In this document: positions 23,879 through 37,500 of the stretch, piece after piece
Layout: every line of letters starts with the position of its first letter
How positions within the stretch are numbered: position 1 is the stretch's first letter
The notes under the pieces: generated by a model
Database searches by the model: none
Told to the model about the DNA's origin: nothing
Seen by the model: only the letters and a program-made list of their open reading frames with translations
Assembly (NCBI GenBank): GCA_003013855.2
Contig: ML058447.1
Location: forward strand, 806,001-870,000
DNA from: Liriodendron chinense
Taxonomy: Eukaryota > Streptophyta > Magnoliopsida > Magnoliales > Magnoliaceae
DNA: 64,000 nt
Direction of reading: 5' to 3'
Made by a program: the position numbers and the translations under genes

Positions 23879-26800
23879 CTAGCACAAACAAGAAGCATAA
23901 CATAAAAATTAGATTTTATCAATTGAAGTTGGCAAGCCATAATTTGGTTATTTCTACATTATTAAACATAGCAATTCAATTCAATAGTGCTTCTAAACAC
24001 CTTAAACTAGGGCAGTCTAGGCAACCTAAATCATATTACCTAATTCTTTGAAAGTCATACCCCAACTGTAAATCAGTTAAAATAAACAAAGTCACAGTTC
24101 AATACAATTTCATTCACTACTCATGGTAGAACTATATCAACCTAGATCAACCGATAATTAATTCTCAAATCACTGCAGTCCAAAAATGAATCAATTCAAA
24201 TTTGATTTCTAATTCAAGATTTGAGCAAATTAAAGTACATTCCTCAATGTTTAGAAACTTCTCTTGATTAGAAAAAGAAAAATCTTAATTAGGTGGGCCA
24301 TCTTGAATCATTTGATTAATTTTGGAAGTGCATGAATTAATGGAATTATATGAATTGGAGTATTGCACTAGTCCATCAATGATCAAACTAATGATTGGGT
24401 AAGAAATGGCTGCATCAATACAGCCACTGTATCTGATCATGTTGGGTCTAATTATATCGTTGGTTGTCCATTAGGTGTCCAGGCCAATCGAAAACGTTAA
24501 GATGCAAGTAAACTAACCAATGTAAAATGTTATCGATCCATTTAAATTAAGCTCAGAGTTGATTTTGGTATGGGGTAATAGATGAGTGGGCCCCATCTGG
24601 TTGCAGAGAAATCATGTGATTTCTGTGGGTGTCTGATTGCATTAGATGCATGGCCCACCTGTATTGTGCATCTTCAATGCTAGATGCTAATAAGCAGGAG
24701 ATTGAAGAGATGAAACAGAACAAACAATTAAGAAGAGAAGAATTTTGGTTGTGAGATTCTTGTAAGAAGCAAAATTCAGTAGAGGTATCTGTAGATACAA
24801 AAGAAGTTATGATATGGTAAATGCAGAAGTTATGAAGCAGCAATGAGGAAGCTTCTGGGCAAAAGATCAATCCTTGGAAACATGACATATCTGATCAAGA
24901 CCAATTGGTGAGTTTGGATCTAGAAATTTGTCTTACAACAACATGTTGTTGAAGGAGAAAAGTGAAGTACACGTTTATGTAATGCAAGAAAAACCATTGA
25001 AATATTTATTATTATACTGCCACATATGAATGAAATTATTAAGGAAAAACAATTGTTCATTCAACAAGGGTTGTGACAACCTCTTATCTTCAACAAGGTA
25101 TAGCCACTACCCTTACCGTGAGGGGCCCACCTCTTCATTACTGTAAATCTCACAAAATTGAAATGCCAACCTTTCAAAACACAAAAACAGGAAGATTACT
25201 TTCCTGTAATGCTGTAAACAGAACATGCACATGCACACACATGCACCTTTAAAGTCCTGCAGGTAAATAGTTGGACAATAGAGTTATCATCCAACTAGTG
25301 TCTAACACGGAATGCATCAGGTGTTAATGACATCAACTCATACGAAAGCCACTGGCTACCATGAAGATTACCTATTACAACAATTTGGGCAATCAACTGA
25401 TCAGGACATCCTTCATGCATAGATCACTTAGTGCAACAATCTAGGCAATTAACTTATCATAGACTTCTGGGTATCATTTCTTTTAGAATCCATCCGCACG
25501 TCTCACATGCTTAATACTGGTCAAAAGCATATAAAGTTATTCAGAAACTTATTATTTATAAATCGGGGTAATAACCCAAATACTCCAAAACAGACAACTA
25601 AAACAAGCATTTCAACTCAATAACCCAAATACAAAATACCCAAGAAAGACAACATTCTACTTGATATTCCAATTCTGAAATTTCATAGAGCTACATACAT
25701 GTGCACGGCCCATAACTTCAAAACTCAGTGACTCAATTCGAGCTCGAACAACTAAAGTTGACTTGATGAGATTTTGAGGTGAGTTAAAGTAAAGCCAGCT
25801 GAGTTACTAGATTTACTAGATTTTTTTCTTTCTTTGGCTAAAAAGGTGCTATGGTAAGGCTAGTTGCTGGACTAGAACTAGAGTTCTAGGCATGGACATG
25901 GTCATACATGCTTGAGATTCTACCATTCATCAGGTGGCCCCACTGTGTGTGTGCGCCCTGAACAACAATTGATGATAGAATTAGAAGTGTTCCTTGAAGT
26001 TGCCCTCATCAGCACATATGGATAAGAATACAAAGGCGATGCATAGTAAGCATTATGGTGACATTCAAGTCCTGCCCTCATCAGCACATATGGATCCCCA
26101 TGGACTACTTTTAAGTTGCAACAAACAGAGGATTCAATACTACAGACTGCTATCACACTCAGAAAAGCTGCACCAATACTCATTGCCAGTTGCTGCTAAA
26201 TACTATCAAACAGAATGTGTGGTACAACTGCAAACAGAGAAACAATTGTAAATTGCAAAAGATAAAACTCCAATTCTAGTAGATTTTGCAATTAAACTAC
26301 CAATCCTTGGTAGTCTGCCCAAGTACGAATTTGGTGTTGCACAAGATGGACTGCCCTCATCAGCACTAACATGACACAAACTAAGCAGTGTTTCAATAGC
26401 AAAGAGAGGGAAAGGCTACAAATGTTGACCATCAAATCGATTTCAATTATAGGCCTCTTGACATAGAAGTTTGACAAGGTAAAAAAACTGGCAAGAGTCT
26501 GAAAGGCGTAAAGTAATCTCACAAGAGAGTTTACCAAAACATTAACATGCATGTGAAAAGAAGCCAACAAATATGACGGTTAAAAAATGTTGATGAGTCG
26601 CCTATTTGTGATCCTTGCATTTGTGGCCCACCCAAGGTTTAGAATTTCCTCTCTTTTTTTTTTTGGCTAAAATATATATATTTTAATGGCTTATTACAAT
26701 CATTATATCAAATATGACATATATACACTAATTTTGGATATGAAAGCTGATTTAGTTAATCAAATCTATGTCCGAAGAATTCTAATGCCCTCCAAATAGA

Positions 26801-28379
26801 AGATTTGGATTCCAATGCATTTCAACCAAACAAAAATGAGGATTCAGAATCACCTTGATTCCAATGTAATTGTGATTTGGATTCCAATGCACTCCAAATC
26901 CAAGCTGCCAATGTAGCATGATAAGCATCCTAACATTTTATCCCCTGCAAGAACTTTCACAGTGTGGTTAAGTAGAGTTACAAATGGTAGTTAAAAGGGT
27001 CATCTTCATACAGGCTCAGTACATGCAAGAGCTAAACTTTGATACTCTGGACAGTGCGATGAATGAACGATACACATATAAGAATTACTTAGAAATTGCA
27101 TATGCGGCAAAAAATTTATGTTTATTTTACTATCTGACGATCAGATTAGTGGACGCATATTTGGACAGTTAAAGATGAAAAATATTCAATGGTCCTATTT
27201 AAATAAACAAGTGTCTACTAATCGGATGGTGGGATTGTTAAAAAAAAAAATACAATTTTGGGCCTGTAAATTACAGTGTCTATTCCACAACTTAGCTGGT
27301 CTAATTCGAATTAATGTATAACATGTGTACAATTTTTCATTGTCCGCATGCCGACCGCTAGTTAGTGTTGAGAGAAAATTAGGGTTTTGGGTAAGTAAAT
27401 CTCGCCCACATCCTCTCTATTTATAGAGAAACAAGATGAACCTCAGCCATTCAAGCAATGAGCATACCAACAAGGGAATGGATAGAAAAAACCACATGCA
27501 ATGAGGATACATTTGAAAATGAATTGATTGAACTGTCCCTAATGGATCAGGTTCCTTTCAGAATTAGCCCACCATGAGTTGCAAAACCACATGCAATGAG
27601 CATACCAACAAGGGAATGGTGATTTTTCATGGTTTTCTTCCTAAACAAACAGGCCGTAGTAAGCTGGCTAATAGGCAGCTGTGAATTCTTGAGGTTTCTT
27701 AGTATTATGAGTGCATCAGATTTATAGCTAAAATAGGTATACTACAAATAGTACCTTGAGATGAAGAACATGGCTATCTTGACCATACTCATGCCTAACC
27801 TCACTACAGTTACTAACCATTTGAAAAAGTAAATGGGAATTTCCAAAGAAACAAACAAACAAACAAACAAACAAACAAAGAAAAAATAAAGAGGTTTAAG
27901 ATTCGTGCTAATGCTTTTATAAGCAGGTGAACTACATATTTCATATTTGCTGCCTCAAAAAACCTGTTTGAAAGAAAAAAGAAAAAAAAAGAACTTTTTT
28001 TGGCATCCGGGTTGCCCGAATGTGTATTATGGCTGTCCTCCCCTACCTTTTGTGAATAATACTCATTTCTATTAAAAAAAAAAAGTCAGGTAGCCTTGGC
28101 CCATTGCCACCCCTATATAGATCTATAACCTTTTAGCTGCTTAAATCAATGTACATGTGTAATGTTCCACTTAAATCAGTAGAAATTCGAAATATGTATT
28201 TCAAATGCCTGACATTACATAAATCAATGATAAATATCAAAATTCTAAATATATAAAACTAAATTACAGCTTAAATCAGTAGGAATCGGATCAAAATCCA
28301 ACAAAATCTCTTAGAATTGAGAGACATAAGTTGGATTCAGATCAAAATAGATAAAATAATCAGAAAAATCAAACCCTAA

Positions 28380-28800
28380 GTGGAAAATTTTGGAGAAAGG
28401 GGGAAGCTCACCTGATTTCCTTTGAAGATGGAAATCTCGAAGAAATGAAGAAAACCCTAGAAACCGGATTGATGAGGATTGGAACAGAAATTCAGCAGAG
28501 AAACCCTAGATTGATGATCAATCTATTTACAAAAGGAAAAAAAAGAGAGAGGAAGATTTCGATTGCGATGTGAATCTCGATTGGTTTAGATCGAAGATTT
28601 GCAGGATTTCTGAAAAAACGGAAGCTAGTTTTAGAGATTTGAGAGGAAATCTATCCAGAAACTTACTTGTTTTTTGAGAATCGGCGAGGAAAAGGAGGAG
28701 ATGTTTACCAAACCCTAGAATTCGTTTCTTCGCTGCAGCAGCCCTCTCTCTCTCTCTCTCTCTCTCTCGATTCTACTTTGCTTCGCGGGTTTTTAGTTTG
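28380..28800 (-). promoter_or_regulatory. Leader-like region inside the CACTA element
   Basis: The minus strand shows a (GA)n run (28746-28769), two AGGGTTT telo-box-like motifs, a donor-like CAA|GTAAGT near 28660-28670, and a second exon-like stretch ending ATCAG|GTGAGC near 28412. This looks like a spliced 5' untranslated region, either the element's own gene or a captured host promoter. Confidence 0.35.
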
Positions 28801-29439
28801 AGGAATGCGTCGACAAGTGCGCTTTTCTACCACTTGCCTCTCACACGATGTGAAATGCCACGCGTGTGAGAGATCGAATCTGCTCTTTGGTGGGCCACAC
28901 CCTGTAGCTGATTTCTTTTCACAAAATTAGTAGATTGAATTCTAGTGTGGACCCATACTTATACCTAACAAACGATGGTCTAGAGAAAATAATCAACAGT
29001 TCACATTCAGAATAGATGTGTGGCACATTTGATGATCAGATCATCTTGAATTGTTAGATCAGGAATTCAAGAAGTGGACCTGCATGATGAGCTTCTTGGA
29101 TCTCACATGATTATGCATCATTGCCGCGTTTAAGAGGCGATTGTGTAAAAACACGATTAATCCCCTTGCTTATTACACGTGGCATCATGTCACATGTGTG
29201 GAGAGATCGGCCCGCTGATCAGGTGCATACACGAAAAGTCTGGCCTTCTGCTGATTTTTTTTTTAATTGATGAATTTTTTCGAAATTCTTAATTTTTTAA
29301 AATTTATCAAGTTTTATAAAGTTATTAATTATTTTCAAAATTATAATTTTATGAAAATTCTCAATTTTTTTAAGATTCTCAATTTTTTTAAAATCTTATT
29401 TTTTTTTTATATTCTCAATTTAATAGAACTTATTAATTT

Positions 29440-30730
29440 TTGAAGCAAAATAATGAACTTTTAGTCTCAGTTTCTAATTAACTGAGGCAAAATAGTATGC
29501 TTTTAAGCTCAATTTTATATCAAATGAGGTATTATGGTAGACTTTTAGCCTCCATTTTCTTATAAGTGAGGCAAAATGGTATACTTTTAGCCTTATTTTC
29601 TCACAAGTGAGGCAAAATGTTAGACTTTTAGTTTCAGTTTTTTACCAACCGAGGCAAAATGTTAAACTTTTAGCCTCATTTTCTCACAAGTGAGGCAAAA
29701 TGGTAGACTTTGAGCCTCAGTTTTTTACCAACTGTGGCAAAAAGTTAAACATTTAGCCTCATTTTCTCACAAGTGAGGCAAAATGGTAGACTTTTAGCCT
29801 CATTTTCTTTCAAGTAAGGTAAAATGGTAAACTTTTAGCCTCAGTTTTTTTACCGAGGCAAAATGTTAAACTTTTAACCTTATTTTCTCACAAGTAAGGC
29901 AAAATGTTAGACTTTTAGCCTCTTTTCTCACAAGTGAGGCAAAATGGTAAACTTTTAGCCTCAGTTTCTAACGAACCAAGGCAAAATGGTAGACTTTTAG
30001 CCTCAATTTCTAACCAAATGAGATAAAATGGTAAACTTTTAGCCTCAGTTTCTGACCAACCGAGGCAAAATGATAGACTTTTAGCTTCATTTTCTCACAA
30101 GTGAGGCAAAATGGTAGACTTTTAGCCTCATTTTCTCACAAGTGAGCCAAAATGGTAGACTTTTAGCCTCAGTTTTTTTACCGAGGCAAAATGTTAGACT
30201 TTTAACCTTATTTTCTCACAAGTAAGGCAAAATGTTAGACTTTTAGCCTCATTTTCTCACAAGTGAGGCAAAATGGTAAACTTTTAGCCTCAGCTTCTAA
30301 CGAACCAAGGCAAAATGGTAGACTTTTAGCCTCAATTTCTAACCAAATGAGGTAAAATAGTAAACTTTTAGCCTCAGTTTCTGACCAACCAAGGCAAAAT
30401 GATAGACTTTTAGCCTCATTTTCTCACAACTAAGGCAAAATGGTAGACTTTTAGCCTCGATTTTTAACCAAATGAGACAAAATGGTAAACTTTTAGCCTC
30501 AGTTTCTAACCAACCGAAGCAAAATGGTAGACTTTTAGCCTCATTTTATCAATAATTGAGGTGAAATGGTACACTTTTGGTCACACTTTTTCACAATTGA
30601 AGTAAAATGGTAGACTTTTAGCCTCAGTTTCTCACCAATTGAGGCAAAATGGTAGACTTTTGGTCACACTTTTTAGCAACTGAGGCTAAAAAGCATATTT
30701 AGACTCTGTTTTTTGAATTGAGGCTAAAAA
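29440..30730. repeat. CACTA subterminal tandem array, unit about 35-45 bp
   Basis: About 30 degenerate units built around TTTTAGCCTCATTTTCTCAC and AAGTGAGGCAAAATGGTAGA. Each unit is itself an inverted repeat (GCCTCA...TGAGGC). Confidence 0.85.
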
Positions 30731-30765
30731 AAGTGTGGATAAAGGCCTATTTTCTTGTAGTGCGA

Positions 30766-33700
30766 TGACTTGTACCTAAGCCTCTAGGCCTGTCAGTCTT
30801 CTCTCCTGGGTGGGATAAGTTCGGAATTCCCCACAACAATATGAAATGATAGGAGCTCCGCATCTTTTAGATGTTGCACGCGGTTTTCCCTTGTGAGAAG
30901 TGGAGGCTGGGGCAGGTAATCCAAACCATTGGCTTCTTGTGTCCCGTCGTGGATGGAGAAACTGCCAATAATCTCTCAGACCGGAAGGTCGAGCAAAATT
31001 TGAGACCTTTTTTATTTTGAATGTGCACGGTTTTTATATTCTCTTCTTAACTGTCTATCTGTAGGTGGCAAAGAAATGCTGAGATCGGTTCATCAAAGAG
31101 ATTTTAGCGTAGTTCCATTTTCGAGGTGGGGCACAACAGATCAATGGTCTGGATTACCAAAGGAGATTTTTAGCATAGTCCATTTTCGAGGTGGGGTACA
31201 ACAGATCAATGGTCTGGATTACCAAACCATGGCTCTCACTCGTTAGAATTGAAACTGTGTATACTGTTGAAAGGTGTGGGCCACGTATAATGTAATTGAA
31301 TGGGCCGGGCGTTTTGATACAAGTTGTTATCTTGGCGGCTAACAACTGAACCCAGAAGAAAGCTCGCTCAAAGCCCAGTATCATGGATTCGGTGGTGCTC
31401 GTGCTGCCCCACTATCAGGTTCGAGGATTGATTACTCGTCCGAGTCGAATCCGACTCATAGACGATCCGGTCCAGTCTAGTTCAGCACCATGAGTTGGGA
31501 TTGAGAATGGAGGGAGTTTGGCCTGACTAGGCCGAGTCACATGTGAGTTTCTACTTGAGTCAGGATCAATAGAGTCAGTCCGAGTCCGAGTCCAAAAACC
31601 ATGATCATGGTTTATGCCATGGATTGCTCAGGACTGACTTTTTCTTTCAGGCCTTTTGGAAGATTTTCTTTTTCTCGGTAACAAATAAAAATTTATTTAT
31701 ATTACGGAAAGCATCCAAAAAATTAAAAATAAAAAATAACCCGCAATGCATTCCGATTAACATATTGATGGAAATGTCCAGTTGAGATTCCCTCCATGAG
31801 GATTGCCTCATGCAAAAATCAGCGCAGTCCCTCATCAACTAGGCCTTACCTGAATTTTTATTAAATAACCAGCAGCTCATTGTTTTCTATGGTGTGACCT
31901 ACTTGATGAGTGGCATAAGGCTGATTTTGCACAAGGTAACATATTATTTGACTTGGAGCTTGCACACACATAATAGATTGAAAGGCATATTTTTATTTAT
32001 TAAAATATTAGGATCAATGTATATTGCCCGGTCGCTGGCTAGATTGTTATTAATCAGGTATAAGTGTACCTTTCTTTTACATAATGCATCACGGACACAC
32101 CCAAATGCATAAATGAGATGTCCACCTTGCATGCAATAATTGTACCTTAGGGGGCAAACGGGTAGCAACTATGATGTAGGTCGTGGTACAAATACATTCC
32201 TGTGGTTGGACCAAAAGAAGGCCAAATGAAAAGTGAAAATCCATCCGATCTAAGCCTAGTATTACATAGGGCATGACATAACCGAGCCCCATACACGTTG
32301 AATTGAGGAAATTCATTACAAGTGGGAAGAAATTGCTCTTCGAAGTGTGTATCATAAAACGGTCATAATATTTTTCTCTGTGCATCGTCATGAGATGCAT
32401 GGCCTATCAATTTTTATTGTAACAGATCATCTAGGATCAACTGACATATATATAGATTTTTATTGTATTTCCTCATTTTTGGAGTCTTAGTTTTCCTTCT
32501 TTTTTTTTTTTTAGATAAATTGTAAAGATACTAACTTCCTCCTGTAAAGATAATTTAGGACCTTTTATTTTTGCAAAAATTTATTATTTTTGGTAAGTTC
32601 TATTTCAGCAAAATTAAGACTTCCATTAGAGTTAAAATCTGTTATTTTTAATAATTAGAAATTAGATTTTTTATTTATTAGTGGGGGAATTGAGAGTTGA
32701 TGCACATTATTCAATAAAAATATTTGAATTTTCTCACCTTTTCTTATAGATTAAAAAAACAACTTTATAGATTCAAGGTTTTATGTGCACACTTGATGAA
32801 GACCATAATCTTTCTCTCACCTTTTCACGCCCTTCCTTCCGTACCTAAGGACAGCCCCAGTCCACTTCATTTTGGGCTGAGCCAACAGGCCTGGTTTTTA
32901 GACCAGACAAGAAGCTAGCTCCGTCTTCAGTTATTTAAATAGCTTGGGTGACTTGGCTCTTTCCTAAGTGAGTTCACTCATCTGAGTTTTAGTCATCACC
33001 AAGTTTTAGAACTCTCATTGTTGTAAGTTTGGAGCACAATGAATGGAAGGTTCATCACCCGACGTTAACCAGGTTCGGAAAATGGACCTGACCCTAATCC
33101 AGCTAAACCCTATCTTTAGCTAGGTCCAAAAGGTCAGACCCAGACCGGACCCAATTTTTTAACTTTTCCAATAAATAAGACCCAGACCTGCTAAAATCAT
33201 GCGGGGTTGGTCGTCTACCTGGGTTCAGTGTCCATTGACAGCCCTAATCTTTGAGTTAGGTGCACGTTAGGCTGCAACCGTTGGGTTAGTTACATGTCCA
33301 CAATAGTTGTGTGCTGCCACTAATTTTGTAACATAAGCAGCATATCTTGTAACTTACAGTCTTGCCTTTGGCAAGGGCCCAAATTACCTGTAACTCTGAA
33401 CATGGATCATTAAAAAAGAGCTACTTGTGTGCTTTAGATGTAGGGCCAGGCCACAAATTGCTCTGAAGATTACGGTGCATAAAATAATAATTTTAATTTT
33501 TTAATTGTAGGCCCCACATCTAACACACGCATGTAATGTTTTTTTCATTATTGGTCCACTCCACATGAACTGCAAACGCCGAGCCACGGAATGTGTGCCT
33601 GTGGAAGCACTAGATCACAAACCAGAGGAAAATATGATCAGGTACTACATGTGGCTGATAATCACTAGAAAATCCAAATACATAGGCAGTGGTCACACGC

Positions 33701-33788
33701 AAATTGAAATTTGCGTTACTTCCCATAAAATTTTTAATGGAAGGGAGGCTGCATGACGGTGACAGCATGCAACACCTTCCAGGTACGA
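30766..33788. other. Intergenic region, repeats only
   Basis: Includes a 65-bp tandem duplication (about 31101-31230) and a GAGTCGAATCCGACTC-rich palindromic fragment (31400-31600). It also includes a LINE-like tail around 31660-31850 and hAT-like debris ending CCATTGACAGCCCTA at 33230-33246. No gene was seen. Confidence 0.45.
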
Positions 33789-33789
33789 G

Positions 33790-34290
33790 AAATTAGATGA
33801 ATTCTGTAGGTCCCACCATAATATGTGTTTATCCAAACCGTTCATTCATTTTGCTAGATCATTCTAGGGCATGATCCAAAAAATGAGGCAGATCCAAAGA
33901 TTAAATGGACCACACCACAAGAAGAACATTTAAATGATTAGCATTCAATCTCCGCTGTTTTCCATGATGTGGTCCACTTTTTTTTTTTTTTTGTTAGTCA
34001 TGCAACACACTCACCCTGTTAGCTGTGCAACACACCCACATGGTTAGTCACATGAGCACCCACCCACTAGTGGGGTTATTGTGTCTCCTTAGCGTTTCGT
34101 AACCTGAGACCTGCTGTTGAAACACCGAGGTGTCTTCCAGCTGGGCTAGCAGGCGAGACACCATGGTGTGGTCCACTTGAGCTTTGAATATGTCTTATTT
34201 GGACCCCAATTCTTAAAATGATCTGAACTAATTATGAATGGATGGCGTGGATGTAACACATACATGATAATGGGCCCATAAATTTTTGGC
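33790..34290. mobile_element. GGGCCCACC-core MITE split by a SINE
   Basis: The left part (33800-33979) carries TATCCAAACCGTTCATTCAT and the right part (34161-34290) its inverse. The SINE at 33980-34160 separates them. It lies just downstream of the DOMON-b561 stop codon. Confidence 0.6.
33980..34160 (-). mobile_element. tRNA-derived SINE
   Basis: In reverse orientation it shows an A-box-like TAGCCCAGCTGG, a B-box-like GGTTACGAAAC, a GTGTGTTGCA tail and a poly(A) run (T-run at 33980-33992). The target duplication CCATGATGTGGTCCACTT (33962-33979) recurs at 34161-34178 with one mismatch. Confidence 0.8.
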
Positions 34291-34545
34291 TTGGAGTCAG
34301 GTGTTATATCATGAAAATTGATCCATATTTAGAAATTCCATAAAAATACATTCAACCAAACAGGCCACATGAAATGCAGCTGCAGACAGAAATCTCCTTT
34401 CTTTTCTGTAATCAACAAAAACCAATTCCATAAAGGATTAGATCTTCAATCCATCAATCAAAATAATAAAGAGAAAAAGGAAGGGGGATATTTGGCACGT
34501 GTACACAGTGCATCCGTGCAAGAAACATTGTCTCCAGCAGACTAA

Positions 34546-37500
34546 TTACTTGGCCGAGTCAGTGCCAGTGCGGCGTTTGAGAAACAAGGTCCAAGTGATG
34601 ATCTCCAATACAAAAGCTATTAAACCCAAACCACAAAGGATTCCAACATAAGCCCACTTCCACTTCTCTGCCGGTCTTATAATATCGATGCCTTGGAATA
34701 TATTCACTGCTATCAACGAAAACAATGAGTAGCCCAAGAAATGGTGGTATATGTGCCAATACTTGCGGTAGTCATCGTTCCTCTTCGGCCTCAGCCATAA
34801 AGCCAGCATCTGATGACATGACAGCAACAACCGTTAGGTGCAAACATGGCAAGTGTGCGAAATCAGGGCCGTTTATCTTGTTAGTTCCACGTGAACATGA
34901 TGCCGTGGTCCACTCTTTTTTTTTTAAGTGCCTGAGCATGGCTAATGAAGTTGTCCAGCAACAAGGGAGTTTAATGATACTCCAGCAGTAGGACGTTTGA
35001 TATGCAGGCACTCACGAGTTGCACGCGTGGCATGCATGGAATCAAGTTAAACTGATTAAATTGCAGAACTACGTTGGCCGGCCATTTTAGCCCAAAATTT
35101 ATTTGGTGGAAAAACTAACCATGATTAGGTGAACAATATCTTTAAAAAATGATAATAGTATCCCTCTCACCTCCTCAAAAAAACTTGTTTTCAGATTAAA
35201 ATCTGGATTCAAGTGAAATCTAATTTTAACTAGTGTGTTTAGCAACAGATTCTAATAAAATAGGATTCATTCCATCTTGGAAATCTAAATCGGCTGGAAT
35301 CAAGATTAGTAGAAACTGATATGGGACAATTTCCACCCAAGGGAAAAGGGACGCGGATTGCGTCCGACCCCTCGTCGGACCTTTAAGCATCCGACCAGAT
35401 CTGTGTGGGAGCCCTCTGTGATGTATCTGTTTATCTACACCATCTATCCCTCTTGTAAGATCATATTAAGGTGCAGGTCCTATAATGAAGCGGATCTAAT
35501 GGTTTAGTGGACCACATCATAGATGACTCTTACATTTATTGCAACCTGTAATTATGCTTTTTGCATTTAATGCGTACTAATTCAACCCAAGTTTACTATC
35601 TAGTGTGGTCCACTAGACCCTTGAAACTGCATCATTTTTAGGTCCATGCCTTAACATGATCTTACAAGAGGGATGGACGGCGTGGATAAACAGATATATG
35701 ATCAAGGAGATCTACCACACAGATATGGTAGGATGCTTAAAGGTACGACCAGGGTTCGGACGCAATCTGCGTCCAGGGAAAAGAGGGGAAGCAACCGTCA
35801 TTCAATATTGACAATAATGCCCCTAGGGTGGTGCCCGCCTCAATTTATGCATTGCACATCTATTATGTATGCATTTTATATCCACATGGTCCATTTGTTT
35901 TGAGAGCTCAATTAATTATGGGCATTAGACAAAAAAATGAGGCAGATCTAAATCTCAAGTGGACCACACCACATAAAAATAGTGTTGATTGACGTCCACC
36001 ATTAAAAACTTCCTAAGGCCTACTATAATGTTTATTTGCCATCCAACCCGGCCATCTTTCTTGCAGGACCACTATAGGCCAAGGGTGAAGTTCACAGGCA
36101 GATCTAAAGCCCAAGTGGGCCTATGCCATATGCAACAGTTGGATTACACTGTTTTCAACCAAATAGAATATGGATTACACAATTTTCAACTAAACAACAA
36201 ATTCCTGATTAAATTTGGGTTTCCAATCCAGCTTCTGCAATTTTGGATTCCAACAATGGAATCTAGATTTTCTCTGGAATCTGGATTCTTCAACCAAACA
36301 TACCCTTAATCTCTCCTTTCTCTCCTCCCACCCTAGACTTGTTAGGGATAAAAAGGTAATTATGTGGTCAACGGTCAACTATAGTAGCAATGATATGTAG
36401 GGGTGGCAATGGGCCTGTAAATTTTGAATAAGCCCTGCCCGAAATAGTTCAAAATCTGAGTGGAGACCTACGCCAAGCCCGCCGTTGACAGCCCTAATGA
36501 TATGGTTCCGTCACTTTTTGCTACAGATTTTGACCACAGGGTGGTTTGATGTGGGTCATGTGGTAATACACACAAGGGAAGGGAGGGTGTCATTGTCTTT
36601 AGGCTAAAAGGGAAGTTGTTATGTGTCAAAAATCCCTTTTTAATTTTAACCTTCTAATAAATGTCCACCATTCCGAAACTCAGATAATCTAACGAGCGTG
36701 AATATTGAGTTCATGATCCTGGAACTATACTTTGCCTAGCTTAGTTTGACTTATATACCACACATGAATTTGTTGAAAGGAATTAGCTAGGTTCATCGGA
36801 CCCAACCCATGTATTAAGGCCTAGAGCCTCTACCCATTATTTTAATAATATAAATAGACGAAGGGATGCCAGGGTTTAAACTAGGGCTGTCAATGGGTCG
36901 GATACGGGCCGGATCAGTGATGATCCGTATCCGACCCGAATCCGATTCGGATCACAAGTATATGATCCGAACCCGACCCGTTTAAAATTTTCGAAATCCG
37001 TTTCCGATCCGATTATGATCCGACCCGATAACTGATCGGATATCCAAGAGAGAGAGAGAGAGAGAGAAGAGAGAGAAAGAGAGATACTCATCTATTTTTA
37101 TTTTATTTTATTTTATTTATTTATTTTTTTATCGGATCGGGTCGTTAACGGGCCGGATCATGGTTGATCTGAATCCGACCCGAATATTAAACGGATCATC
37201 TTTGGATATCCGTATCCGATCCGATTAACCGATTATTGATCCGAATACGATTAAATCAGATCGGATACGGATCAAGATCCGTGCCATTGACAGCCCTAGT
37301 TTAAACACCCAAACAACCTCTCTCTCTCTCCATTGCTAGCCGTCAACAGCAATTTTAGTAAGAGAAAGCAAAGAAAGCAAGCATATGATATAACTGGGAT
37401 GTAAATTAATATTAGCGTTGGGGAAGCAAACACTTCATACTGGTTTGTTTTGCAAAGAGGAACTTGAAAATTAAATGCATTTCCTTTGCAATTGAAACTA

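Larger units (their letters stand above)
22985..30762. mobile_element. Complete CACTA (En/Spm) transposon, 7.8 kb, apparently non-autonomous
   Basis: The termini are CACTACAAGAAAA and TTTTCTTGTAGTG, extended by GGCCTTT / AAAGGCC, with the 3-bp target duplication CGA at 22982-22984 and 30763-30765. Both subterminal regions are packed with inverted GAGGCTAAA/TTTAGCCTC motifs (22995-23530 and 29440-30730), as expected for transposase-binding sites. No TNP2-type transposase ORF is visible. A minus-strand leader-like region (28380-28790) and a possible last exon (23783-23878) remain. Confidence 0.93.

Noticed and set aside
24553..24888. 111-codon minus-strand ORF in the CACTA interior
   Set aside because: No similarity to TNP1 or TNP2 proteins that I can see, and no splice context.
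29440..30730. Possible CRISPR-like or satellite array
   Set aside because: The units are degenerate, self-complementary and bounded by CACTA termini, so they are transposon subterminal repeats.
21875..30830. A single large LTR enclosing the solo LTR and CACTA element
   Set aside because: The ends TGTTGGTGG and CCCCACAACA are only roughly inverted and no target duplication was found.
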